Below are positions 1-5,869 of a stretch of 9,456 nucleotides of DNA, piece by piece (the first letter of the stretch is position 1; the number at the start of each line of letters is the position of its first letter). A model generated the notes under the pieces. The model worked only from the letters and a program-made list of their open reading frames with translations, was not told the DNA's origin and did not search any database. This DNA is from Dehalococcoidales bacterium (GTDB taxonomy: Bacteria; Chloroflexota; Dehalococcoidia; Dehalococcoidales; UBA5627), in contig JAAYAZ010000213.1 in the NCBI GenBank assembly GCA_012719115.1, forward strand, positions 1 to 9,456. Direction: 5' to 3'. The position numbers were made by a program, and so were the translations under genes.

Positions 1-1
1 G

Positions 2-898
2 ATAGCCGTCAGCCATCCGGCACTTCGCCCGGAAACCGCAACGGAAGTATCGAAGTATTCACAGCGCATGGTGGACGCTATAGACATTTCCGCTAACGAT
101 TTCAAAACTATTCCCTTTAATAAAATCAGCGCCGATTTCGATTTTCCTTCCATCGACCTCTTTGTATCAGATGTATCGGATGGCTTTGTAAAAGACTGGC
201 TTGTAAAACCCGCAAAAGATACGAGCAACAATCTGGTTTTAACTTTCAATAATCTAATCAATCAGACCGATATAGTTGAGATTATGGGTGATATTTTGAA
301 CAGGCTGGAAAAGGCTTGGGAACAACCGGTAGATATCGAATTCACGGCTTATATTGACAGCGATAAAAATGTAAAAATCAATCTGCTGCAGTGCCGTTCG
401 CTACACGTTCCCAGCCTCGGCGGTGTTTGTGTCAGCATCCCTAAAATAATGCCGAAAGAACAGGTACTTTTCCGCTCCGACCGTGCTATCAACGCCGGTA
501 TGGTGGATAACATCGGATACATTGTTTACATAGACCCCAAAATCTATGCTGAAATACCGGATATAGAAACGAAAAAGAGCATCGGCAGAGTAATAGGCAA
601 GCTGAATAAAATACTGACTTGCAGAGACAATAAAGTAATGCTGATGGGACCCGGACGATGGGGCAGTACAAATATAGAACTCGGCATAAATGTAGGCTAT
701 GCCGATATAGATAATACAGCTGTTTTGGTAGAGGTGGCACGAGAAAAAGCCGGACAAAGACCGGAAGTTTCGTATGGCACGCACTTCTTCCAGGACCTGA
801 TAGAATCCAATATTCTGTATCTGCCGGTTTATCCCGACGATGAAAAATCCGATTTTAATTTTAACTTTTTCAGTGTTTCGGAAAATGTTTTTCTTTAA
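2..898 (+). CDS. PEP/pyruvate-binding (PEP synthase-like) protein, C-terminal part; 5' end outside window, ends at a suspected premature TAA
   Basis: The frame is open from the first codon at position 2, so the true start lies upstream; the ATG at 68 is internal. The visible 298 residues resemble the C-terminal part of proteins with the PEP synthase/pyruvate phosphate dikinase ATP-PEP-binding domain. Recognisable elements are an opening SHPALRPE-type segment, a stretch ending in LLQCRSL, a GPGRWGS motif (about 646-666) and YGTHFFQDL (about 774-800). Family members bind ATP and pyruvate/PEP and many are of unknown role; no catalytic phospho-histidine domain is visible here. The reading frame ends in TAA at 896-898, yet the same frame continues with family-like sequence to 1054 (see next entry). 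I therefore think this copy is truncated or split. The family call is fairly secure; the exact activity is not. Confidence 0.75.
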   Translation: MAVSHPALRPETATEVSKYSQRMVDAIDISANDFKTIPFNKISADFDFPSIDLFVSDVSDGFVKDWLVKPAKDTSNNLVLTFNNLINQTDIVEIMGDILNRLEKAWEQPVDIEFTAYIDSDKNVKINLLQCRSLHVPSLGGVCVSIPKIMPKEQVLFRSDRAINAGMVDNIGYIVYIDPKIYAEIPDIETKKSIGRVIGKLNKILTCRDNKVMLMGPGRWGSTNIELGINVGYADIDNTAVLVEVAREKAGQRPEVSYGTHFFQDLIESNILYLPVYPDDEKSDFNFNFFSVSENVFL

Positions 899-1054
899 CT
901 GCTGCCGGATATGGCAAAATTCGAAAAATATATTAAAGTCATCGAGGTCCCGCTATCAGCAAACGCAGCCTTAGCCAAAGTTATCGCTGACCCGCAAAAT
1001 CGGAATGCCATTTGTGTATTCGATAGAAGCGGATTATCGAATATAAATAAATAA
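899..1054 (+). pseudogene. Detached C-terminal tail of the PEP/pyruvate-binding protein, in frame after the TAA
   Basis: After the TAA at 896-898 the same reading frame runs for 51 sense codons and stops at TAA 1052-1054. Its translation begins LLPDMAKFEKYIKVIEVP and continues with an alanine-rich segment. From family memory, PEP/pyruvate-binding proteins of this kind end in a similar way, with an LLP element followed by a VI-VP motif. The frame is uninterrupted and no indel is needed, so a single-base change to TAA (for example from AAA, GAA or CAA) explains the break. An ATG at 911 could allow a separate 47-residue product, but no good ribosome binding site precedes it. Alternatives are a sequencing error or stop readthrough. 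Confidence 0.6.
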
Positions 1055-1060
1055 CTGAGA

Positions 1061-1071
1061 GGGAGATTATG
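1061..1071 (+). promoter_or_regulatory. Ribosome binding site for the glutamate synthase domain protein
   Basis: A purine-rich GGGAG at 1061-1065 lies three bases before ATG 1069 (GAGAGGGAG overall) and supports this start. Only 14 bases separate the intact-frame end of the upstream gene (1054) from this ATG, which suggests cotranscription. A TATAAA at 1042-1047 lacks a convincing -35 partner, so I do not call a separate promoter. Confidence 0.6.
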
Positions 1072-2745
1072 AATCTACAACAACCAAATGCAAATGATGC
1101 CACAAAAAGCGTCAACCGTTCCAAGAGCGTAGTCCCGTCAAGCGGCCTGTGCACCAGATGTATCGACGGCTGTACCGGCAACTGCGAGGTGTTTAAAGCA
1201 ACTTTTCGCAGCCGGGAATTGATTTATCCGGGTCCGTTCGGTGATATCACAGCCGGAGGAGATAAGAATTATCCGGTCGATTACTCGCATTTTAACATCC
1301 AGGGATACGCACTGGGAGCAAGAGGATTACCGGATAATGTTATCGGAGATTCCGATTCCGCCGTATTTCCGGCTGTTAATACCGAAACCGAATACGGCTG
1401 GGATAAAAAGGTTAAAATGCGCGTGCCGGTTTTTACCGGCGCACTCGGCTCTACCGAAATTGCCCGAAAAAACTGGGAACATTTTGCAATCGGAGCAGCC
1501 ATTAGCGGTATTACTATTGTCTGCGGAGAAAACGTATGCGGTATCGACCCCGAACTGGAACTGGACAGTAACGGAAAAATAGTTTCCGCTCCCGATATTG
1601 ACCGCCGTATAGAAATTTACCGGCGCTATCACAGCGGCTACGGGGAAATACTGGTACAGATGAACGTCGAGGATACCCGCTTGGGTGTTGCCGAATATGT
1701 CAGTAAAAAACACGGACTTGACACCATCGAGTTGAAATGGGGGCAGGGCGCCAAATGTATCGGTGGTGAGATTAAGGTTAACAGCCTGGAGCGTGCCCTC
1801 GAGTTACAGAGACGCGGCTATATAGTAACCCCCGACCCCTCCCACCCCATCAATCAAGCCAGTTTCCGTGACGGCTCATTAAAAGAATTCGAACGCCACA
1901 GCAGACTCGGTTTTGTAGATGAGGAAAGTTTCTATGCGGAAGTGCAAAGACTAAGAAACCTCGGTTTCAAACGCATTACATTAAAAACCGGCGCTTACGG
2001 ACTTCGCGAACTGGCAATGGCAATAAAATGGAGCTCCAAAGCACAAATCGACCTGTTGACAATCGATGGCTCCGGTGGCGGCACCGGTATGAGCCCCTGG
2101 AGAATGATGGAGGAATGGGGTATGCCCAGCCTCTATCTGCATGCAGCCGCCGCGGATTTCTGTAAACGTTTGGCACAAAGGGGGGAAAGAGTGCCCGATA
2201 TTGCCTTCGCCGGCGGATTTTCCAGCGAGGACGGCATATTCAAAGCGCTGGCACTGGGTGCTCCCTTTGCCAAAGCGGTCTGTATGGGAAGAGCGTTAAT
2301 GATACCGGGTATGGTAGGCAAGAACATTGATACTTGGATTAAAGAAAACAAATTGCCCAACACCGTAAGCCAGTTCGGTTCGACTCCGGAAGAGATTTTC
2401 GTCTGCTATGAAGAGGTTAAAGATATCGTAGGTTCGGATGAAATTAAGAATATACCTTTAGGCGCTATCGGAATTTACAGTTACATTGAAAAGTTACGGG
2501 TAGGACTGCAGCAGATTATGGCAGGCGCTCGCTGCTTCAACCTGCCGTCAATCAGCCGTAAAGAACTGATGTCGTTAACAAAAGAATGTGCCAAAGTAAC
2601 CGGAATACCGTACCTGATGGATGTCTATCGTGAAGAAGCAATGGATATTTTAGAAGACCGTAACAACGGGCATGAAGAGCTTGAATCGCTGGGTTCCTTA
2701 TCCAATTATGCCGGAACCTCAAGACGCTTTAGAACATACGAATAG
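1069..2745 (+). CDS. FMN-binding glutamate synthase domain protein (archaeal-type, no glutaminase domain)
   Basis: This 558-residue protein carries the FMN/TIM-barrel domain of glutamate synthase large subunits, which reduces 2-iminoglutarate formed from 2-oxoglutarate and ammonia. Visible motifs are ELKWGQGAK (residues 221-229, matching the family's QGAK element), IDGSGGGTGMSP (from about 332) and GGF plus GAPFAKAVCMGRAL (about 382-408) in the phosphate-binding part of the barrel. There is no N-terminal glutaminase domain. The usual 3Fe-4S cysteine motif after the barrel is not seen; instead four cysteines sit at residues 28, 31, 35 and 39 (CxxC-x3-C-x3-C), a likely Fe-S site. No separate small subunit adjoins it, though a GltD-like domain occurs at the window end. 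Substrates other than 2-oxoglutarate cannot be excluded. The neighbours (NrpR-like regulator, glutamate dehydrogenase) support a nitrogen role. Confidence 0.85.
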   Translation: MNLQQPNANDATKSVNRSKSVVPSSGLCTRCIDGCTGNCEVFKATFRSRELIYPGPFGDITAGGDKNYPVDYSHFNIQGYALGARGLPDNVIGDSDSAVFPAVNTETEYGWDKKVKMRVPVFTGALGSTEIARKNWEHFAIGAAISGITIVCGENVCGIDPELELDSNGKIVSAPDIDRRIEIYRRYHSGYGEILVQMNVEDTRLGVAEYVSKKHGLDTIELKWGQGAKCIGGEIKVNSLERALELQRRGYIVTPDPSHPINQASFRDGSLKEFERHSRLGFVDEESFYAEVQRLRNLGFKRITLKTGAYGLRELAMAIKWSSKAQIDLLTIDGSGGGTGMSPWRMMEEWGMPSLYLHAAAADFCKRLAQRGERVPDIAFAGGFSSEDGIFKALALGAPFAKAVCMGRALMIPGMVGKNIDTWIKENKLPNTVSQFGSTPEEIFVCYEEVKDIVGSDEIKNIPLGAIGIYSYIEKLRVGLQQIMAGARCFNLPSISRKELMSLTKECAKVTGIPYLMDVYREEAMDILEDRNNGHEELESLGSLSNYAGTSRRFRTYE

Positions 2746-2771
2746 ATAAAATAGCATTTTATATTAATAAA

Positions 2772-2792
2772 TAATGCGTTGATTAAGCATTA
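2772..2792 (+). repeat. Small inverted repeat TAATGC-N9-GCATTA
   Basis: TAATGC (2772-2777) and GCATTA (2787-2792) are perfect complements around a nine-base loop, directly before the larger hairpin at 2795-2844. A further GCATT lies upstream near 2754 and could pair with the same AATGC, so alternative folds exist. It may only be part of the 3' end structure of the upstream transcript; no function is evident. Confidence 0.35.
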
Positions 2793-2794
2793 CG

Positions 2795-2852
2795 ACCTGC
2801 TGTCAAATCCTCTGCCCAACCATGCGGAACGTTTGACAGCAGGTTTTGTTTT
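2795..2852 (+). terminator. Terminator-like hairpin after the glutamate synthase domain gene
   Basis: The 13-base arms 2795-2807 (ACCTGCTGTCAAA) and 2832-2844 are perfect reverse complements separated by 24 bases. A T-rich tract, TTTTGTTTT, follows at 2844-2852. It lies about 50 bases after the TAG at 2743-2745. The long loop and interrupted T tract make it weaker than the terminator at 5264. The descending arm also holds the -35 box of the next promoter, so the repeat might instead be, or also be, a regulatory site. Confidence 0.6.
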
Positions 2853-2861
2853 GCATATAAT
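2833..2861 (+). promoter_or_regulatory. Consensus sigma-70 type promoter for the NrpR-like gene
   Basis: TTGACA (2833-2838) and TATAAT (2856-2861) are both perfect consensus hexamers with an ideal 17-base spacer. The predicted start is near 2868, giving a leader of about 29 bases. The -35 box lies inside the descending arm of the upstream hairpin. The match is strong for a regulator gene, which suggests that transcription may be limited by repression. Confidence 0.8.
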
Positions 2862-2870
2862 ATTCGGCAC

Positions 2871-2881
2871 ATGGTTACCAT
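2871..2881 (+). promoter_or_regulatory. Inverted repeat ATGGT-T-ACCAT at the predicted transcription start; possible operator
   Basis: Perfect five-base arms flank a single T just downstream of the predicted start near 2868. A repressor bound here could block the promoter at 2833-2861, and autoregulation by the encoded regulator is the simplest idea. It does not match the GGAA-N6-TTCC operator I recall for methanogen NrpR. A chance occurrence is possible for so short a repeat. Confidence 0.3.
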
Positions 2882-2896
2882 CTGCCGGAGGATTTT

Positions 2897-3895
2897 ATGG
2901 GGTTTGAAACCCAGGATGTAGAACGCAAAGTATTAGCAATCCTTAATGCATTGAAAGATTCGCCTACTGCTGTGGGGTCTACCGTAATCGCCAAGCGTTT
3001 AAAAGATATGGGAATCGAACTCAGTGAAAGAGCCGTCAGATATCACTTGAGGTTAATGGATGAAAGAGGGCTCACCAGCCTTGCCGGCAGACGCGACGGC
3101 AGGATAATCACAGAGCTGGGACAATCGGAACTTAAAAAAGCCATGGTTACACATAAAGTAGGTTCCGCACTCACAAGAATTGAAACCCTCGCCTTCCGAA
3201 CCGATTTCGACCTCGATAAATGTACCGGGCTTATTCCTGTCAATATTTCTGTCTTTCGCAAAGAAGACTTCAACAAAGCGCTTAAAATAATGAAACCGGT
3301 ATTTCAATCGGTCTATTGCCTCAGTAAACTTGTTTCCGTTGCCAAAGAAGGAGAATCCATCGGGGATTATGTTGTTCCCGAAGGCAAAAAAGCCCTTGCT
3401 ACCGTGTGCAGTATAGCTGTAAACGGTTCGCTGTTAAAAGCGGGCGTGCCGATAGATTCCAAATTCGGCGGTATTTTGCAGATCAGAAATCACACCCCGC
3501 TACGTTTTGTCGAGTTGATTCACTATGACGGCAGTTCACTCGACCCGTCAGAAATATTTATCCGGGCTAGAATGACTTCCGTTTCAAGAGTAACGTTAGA
3601 CGGCAACGGAGAAATTCTGGCAAATTATAGGGAAATCCCGGCAATTTGCCGCCCGCTGGCGGAAGAAGTCTCGAATAAACTGGAAAAAGCCGGCTTGGGA
3701 GGCATTTTCCTTTTAGGAAATGTCAGCGAAACTGTTTGCGAGACCCCGATAGACTTAAACAGGGTGGGCGTAGTTTTAATCGGCGGATTAAACCCGGTTG
3801 CCGCAGCTGCCGAAGCCGGAATAACCAGCGAAAGCCACGCTATGAGCACACTGATAGATTATCAAACGCTTATCGATTTCTCACAATTAAAATGA
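2897..3895 (+). CDS. nrpR: NrpR-like nitrogen regulator (winged helix plus one NRD/DUF128 domain)
   Basis: The 332-residue product begins with a winged-helix DNA-binding domain (about residues 7-80). SERAVRYHLRLMDERGL is the recognition-helix region and GRRDGRIITELG the wing. It is followed by a single NrpR regulatory domain (about 86-330) with the segments GLIPVNISVF, GGILQIRNHTPLRFVELIHYDG and GVVLIGGLNPVAAAAEAG. In methanogens NrpR represses nitrogen-assimilation genes and is released by 2-oxoglutarate. One helix domain plus one regulatory domain resembles the NrpRI layout rather than the longer double-domain form. GGAGG at 2887-2891, five bases before the ATG, supports the start. It lies between two glutamate-metabolism genes, which are its likely targets. 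Its bacterial operator and effector are inferred, not shown. Confidence 0.85.
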   Translation: MGFETQDVERKVLAILNALKDSPTAVGSTVIAKRLKDMGIELSERAVRYHLRLMDERGLTSLAGRRDGRIITELGQSELKKAMVTHKVGSALTRIETLAFRTDFDLDKCTGLIPVNISVFRKEDFNKALKIMKPVFQSVYCLSKLVSVAKEGESIGDYVVPEGKKALATVCSIAVNGSLLKAGVPIDSKFGGILQIRNHTPLRFVELIHYDGSSLDPSEIFIRARMTSVSRVTLDGNGEILANYREIPAICRPLAEEVSNKLEKAGLGGIFLLGNVSETVCETPIDLNRVGVVLIGGLNPVAAAAEAGITSESHAMSTLIDYQTLIDFSQLK

Positions 3896-3924
3896 TTACA
3901 AAGTTAGCATAAATCCACTATAAA
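3896..3924 (+). promoter_or_regulatory. Possible promoter for glutamate dehydrogenase
   Basis: TTACAA (3896-3901) and TATAAA (3919-3924) lie 17 bases apart, starting directly after the upstream stop codon. The -10 box is good and the -35 weak. The region is very AT-rich, so a chance match cannot be excluded. Confidence 0.4.
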
Positions 3925-3934
3925 TAAAATTTAT
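3920..3934 (+). promoter_or_regulatory. Inverted repeat ATAAAT-AAA-ATTTAT overlapping the gdhA -10 box; possible operator
   Basis: Perfect six-base arms around AAA overlap the putative -10 box TATAAA at 3919-3924. The position suits a repressor such as the adjacent NrpR-like protein. The low complexity of the sequence weakens the case. Confidence 0.3.
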
Positions 3935-3945
3935 CATACGTTTTT

Positions 3946-3966
3946 AGAAGGAGAGGGAAAAACATG
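3946..3966 (+). promoter_or_regulatory. Ribosome binding site of gdhA
   Basis: AGAAGGAG at 3946-3953 is a strong Shine-Dalgarno sequence about ten bases before ATG 3964. It fixes the start of glutamate dehydrogenase. Confidence 0.7.
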
Positions 3967-5223
3967 TCAGGTATCAACCCGTTCGAAGTAGCCAAACAGC
4001 AGATAGACGCCTGCGCCAAAATTATAAATTTGCCACCCAACGTAACCACAATGCTCAAGACTCCTATGAGAGAGCTGCACGTATCGTTACCGGTAAAAAT
4101 GGATGACGGTTCGGTGAAAGTGTTTCAGGGGTTCAGGGTTCAATATAATGATGCAAGAGGACCGGCAAAGGGAGGCATCAGATTTCATCCCGATGAAACT
4201 ATAGATACCGTAAGAGCGCTTGCTTCATGGATGACCTGGAAGACTGCCCTTCTGGACCTACCGCTGGGCGGAGGCAAGGGCGGAGTCATCTGCAATCCCA
4301 AGGAATTATCAAAGTTGGAGCTTGAGCGCCTGAGCCGCGCCTATATACGCGCCATCTATCAATTCGTCGGCCCTGAAAGAGATGTGCCGGCGCCCGATGT
4401 ATATACCACTCCGCAGATTATGGCATGGATGATGGATGAATATTCTGCTATTGCGGGAAAAACTCAGTTCGGAGTTATTACCGGCAAACCTTTGGCTTTA
4501 GGAGGCTCACCGGGACGCGGAGACGCCACCGCCAGAGGCGGAATGATAACCATCAGGGAAGCCGCTAATGCTTTCGGCATCGACCTTTCCAAAGCTACCG
4601 TTGCAATACAGGGCTACGGCAATGCCGGCTATCACGCCGCCAGATTATGCAAGGAACTTTTCGGTTCCAAGATTATTGCCGTCTGTGACAGCAAGGGCGG
4701 CGTTTGCTGCAAATGTGATGATGATTCCGGTATCGACCCCGGCACCGCTTATGAATATAAAAACACCACCAGTTCCGTCTGCAATTTGCCGGGAATGCTT
4801 CAGATTTCAGGAGATGAACTGCTGGAACTCGATGTGGATATTCTGATTCCGGCTGCTGTGGAAAACTGCATTACCGATAAAAACGCCGGTAAAATCAAGG
4901 CTAAAATCGTTGCCGAGCTTTCCAACGGCCCCACCACCCCTGAAGCGGACGATATTCTATACAAAAACGGTGTTCATATTATCCCCGACTTCCTCTGCAA
5001 TGCCGGCGGGGTGACGGTATCGTACTTCGAAATGGTACAGAATTTCTATATGCATACCTGGACCGAGGAGGAAGTACGCGAAAAGCTGGACAATAAAATG
5101 ACTGCTGCCTATCACTCGGTACTGGAAACCAGCAAGGAATATAAAATCAATATGCGCCAGGCAGCTTATGTCAGGGCAGTTGAACGTGTTGTGGAAGCAA
5201 TGAAGCTGCGAGGATGGATATAA
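3964..5223 (+). CDS. gdhA: Glutamate dehydrogenase (Glu/Leu/Phe/Val dehydrogenase family)
   Basis: The 419-residue protein has the usual length for a hexameric bacterial or archaeal glutamate dehydrogenase, which interconverts glutamate with 2-oxoglutarate and ammonia using NAD(P)(H) in the cytoplasm. Substrate-site lysines are visible at K69 (GPAKGGIRF), K93 (WKTALLDLP) and K105 (GGGKGG). D145 in VPAPD is the expected catalytic aspartate. The nucleotide-binding loop GYGNAG is at 217-222, with D242 ending the second strand of the fold. [16 protein letters not shown] closes the active-site region. Residues 248-251 read CCKC, where homologues as I recall them have no cysteines. Cofactor preference cannot be decided by eye. 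The gene stands alone between its own promoter region and a strong terminator, next to the NrpR-like regulator. Confidence 0.95.
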   Translation: MSGINPFEVAKQQIDACAKIINLPPNVTTMLKTPMRELHVSLPVKMDDGSVKVFQGFRVQYNDARGPAKGGIRFHPDETIDTVRALASWMTWKTALLDLPLGGGKGGVICNPKELSKLELERLSRAYIRAIYQFVGPERDVPAPDVYTTPQIMAWMMDEYSAIAGKTQFGVITGKPLALGGSPGRGDATARGGMITIREAANAFGIDLSKATVAIQGYGNAGYHAARLCKELFGSKIIAVCDSKGGVCCKCDDDSGIDPGTAYEYKNTTSSVCNLPGMLQISGDELLELDVDILIPAAVENCITDKNAGKIKAKIVAELSNGPTTPEADDILYKNGVHIIPDFLCNAGGVTVSYFEMVQNFYMHTWTEEEVREKLDNKMTAAYHSVLETSKEYKINMRQAAYVRAVERVVEAMKLRGWI

Positions 5224-5263
5224 GTCAGTACCGATTAATTTTCTATTATCTTGAGATTTTTTG

Positions 5264-5304
5264 ACTATCCATCCCGTAGCCGCGGGGTGGATAGTTTTTT
5301 ATTT
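5264..5304 (+). terminator. Strong intrinsic terminator after gdhA
   Basis: Arms 5264-5276 (ACTATCCATCCCG) and 5283-5295 (CGGGGTGGATAGT) pair over 13 bases with one G-U wobble and a six-base loop. A run of six T (5295-5300) and then ATTT follow. It lies about 40 bases after the gdhA stop and separates the nitrogen block from the redox operon. Confidence 0.9.
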
Positions 5305-5316
5305 CTAAAATATTTT

Positions 5317-5346
5317 TTGTATTAGTATCAATTTATAGGATATAAT
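5317..5346 (+). promoter_or_regulatory. Promoter of the redox-complex operon
   Basis: A perfect -10 TATAAT (5341-5346) has a partial -35 TTGTAT (5317-5322) 18 bases upstream. The predicted start is near 5353, giving a leader of about 46 bases. It comes right after the gdhA terminator, as expected for a new transcription unit. The remaining leader shows no clear riboswitch or attenuator. Confidence 0.55.
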
Positions 5347-5388
5347 TTCATAATCGTTTATACCGGCAGGCATATTAAATATTCATAT

Positions 5389-5401
5389 AGGAGCTTTAAT
5401 G
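5389..5401 (+). promoter_or_regulatory. Ribosome binding site of the NuoE-type gene
   Basis: AGGAG at 5389-5393 lies five bases before ATG 5399 and supports that start. Confidence 0.65.
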
Positions 5402-5869
5402 GCTACCACAGTAATTAATGTTTTAAATCAATATTCCCGCGACAGGAGAAATCTTATTCCGATACTGCAGAAAGTACAGGAAAAAGAAAAATATCTTTCC
5501 TCCGAATCCATTTCTGAAATCAGCATATATCTTGGAATATCTGAAAACGATGTTTACAGCGTTGCCAGTTTCTATTCACAATTCCGCTTCATAAAACCCG
5601 GAGAGCACACTGTTAAGGTTTGTCTTGGTACCGCCTGTCACGTGCGCGGCGGAGCAAGAGTGCTGGAAACGGTTGAGCGCGAGTTAAAAATAAAACCCGG
5701 GCAGACTACCGCGGACGGCAAATATTCACTGGAAACCGTGGCATGCATCGGAGCTTGCGCGCTTGCCCCCACAATGGTTTTAGATAATGAAGTTCAACGC
5801 AGTATGACCCCTCAAAAAGTGGTCGATTTATTGAAATCGAAGAATAAGGCGGAAAATGATGCCAAGTAA
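5399..5869 (+). CDS. NuoE/HydC-type [2Fe-2S] subunit of an NAD(P)-linked electron-transfer complex
   Basis: At 156 residues this is the size of the NuoE (24 kDa) family, thioredoxin-fold proteins that hold one [2Fe-2S] cluster and pair with the NuoF flavoprotein. The N-terminal helical region (about 1-65) contains the typical LIPILQKVQEKEKYL and DVYSVASFYSQF segments. The cluster ligands are C75 and C80 (CLGTACHVRGG) and C116 and C120 (CIGACALAP). No other complex I subunits surround it, so it is not part of respiratory complex I. With the next two genes it forms an operon of the kind found in bifurcating hydrogenases (HydC/HndA) and Stn-type transhydrogenases. It overlaps the next gene by 14 bases, consistent with translational coupling. 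Confidence 0.9.
   Translation: MATTVINVLNQYSRDRRNLIPILQKVQEKEKYLSSESISEISIYLGISENDVYSVASFYSQFRFIKPGEHTVKVCLGTACHVRGGARVLETVERELKIKPGQTTADGKYSLETVACIGACALAPTMVLDNEVQRSMTPQKVVDLLKSKNKAENDAK

Noticed and set aside
401..784. Minus-strand open frame of 127 codons inside the PEP/pyruvate-binding gene
   Set aside because: It is antisense to a recognisable coding frame, lacks a ribosome binding site and has no domain-like features.
896..898. Stop codon recoding (pyrrolysine, selenocysteine or altered genetic code) at the TAA
   Set aside because: Pyrrolysine uses TAG and selenocysteine TGA; TAA is also the normal stop of gdhA and the NuoE-type gene here, so recoding is not supported.
1327..1713. Minus-strand open frame of 128 codons inside the glutamate synthase domain gene
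   Set aside because: It overlaps conserved FMN-domain coding sequence and is best explained as an antisense shadow.
2795..2807. Divergent minus-strand promoter using the TTGACA in the left arm of the hairpin
   Set aside because: The sequence at the expected -10 distance (2778-2783 on the minus strand, ATCAAC) is a poor match, and no gene runs leftward from here.
4568..4846. Second + strand frame of 92 codons inside gdhA
   Set aside because: It covers the dinucleotide-binding region of gdhA in another frame and has no start signals.
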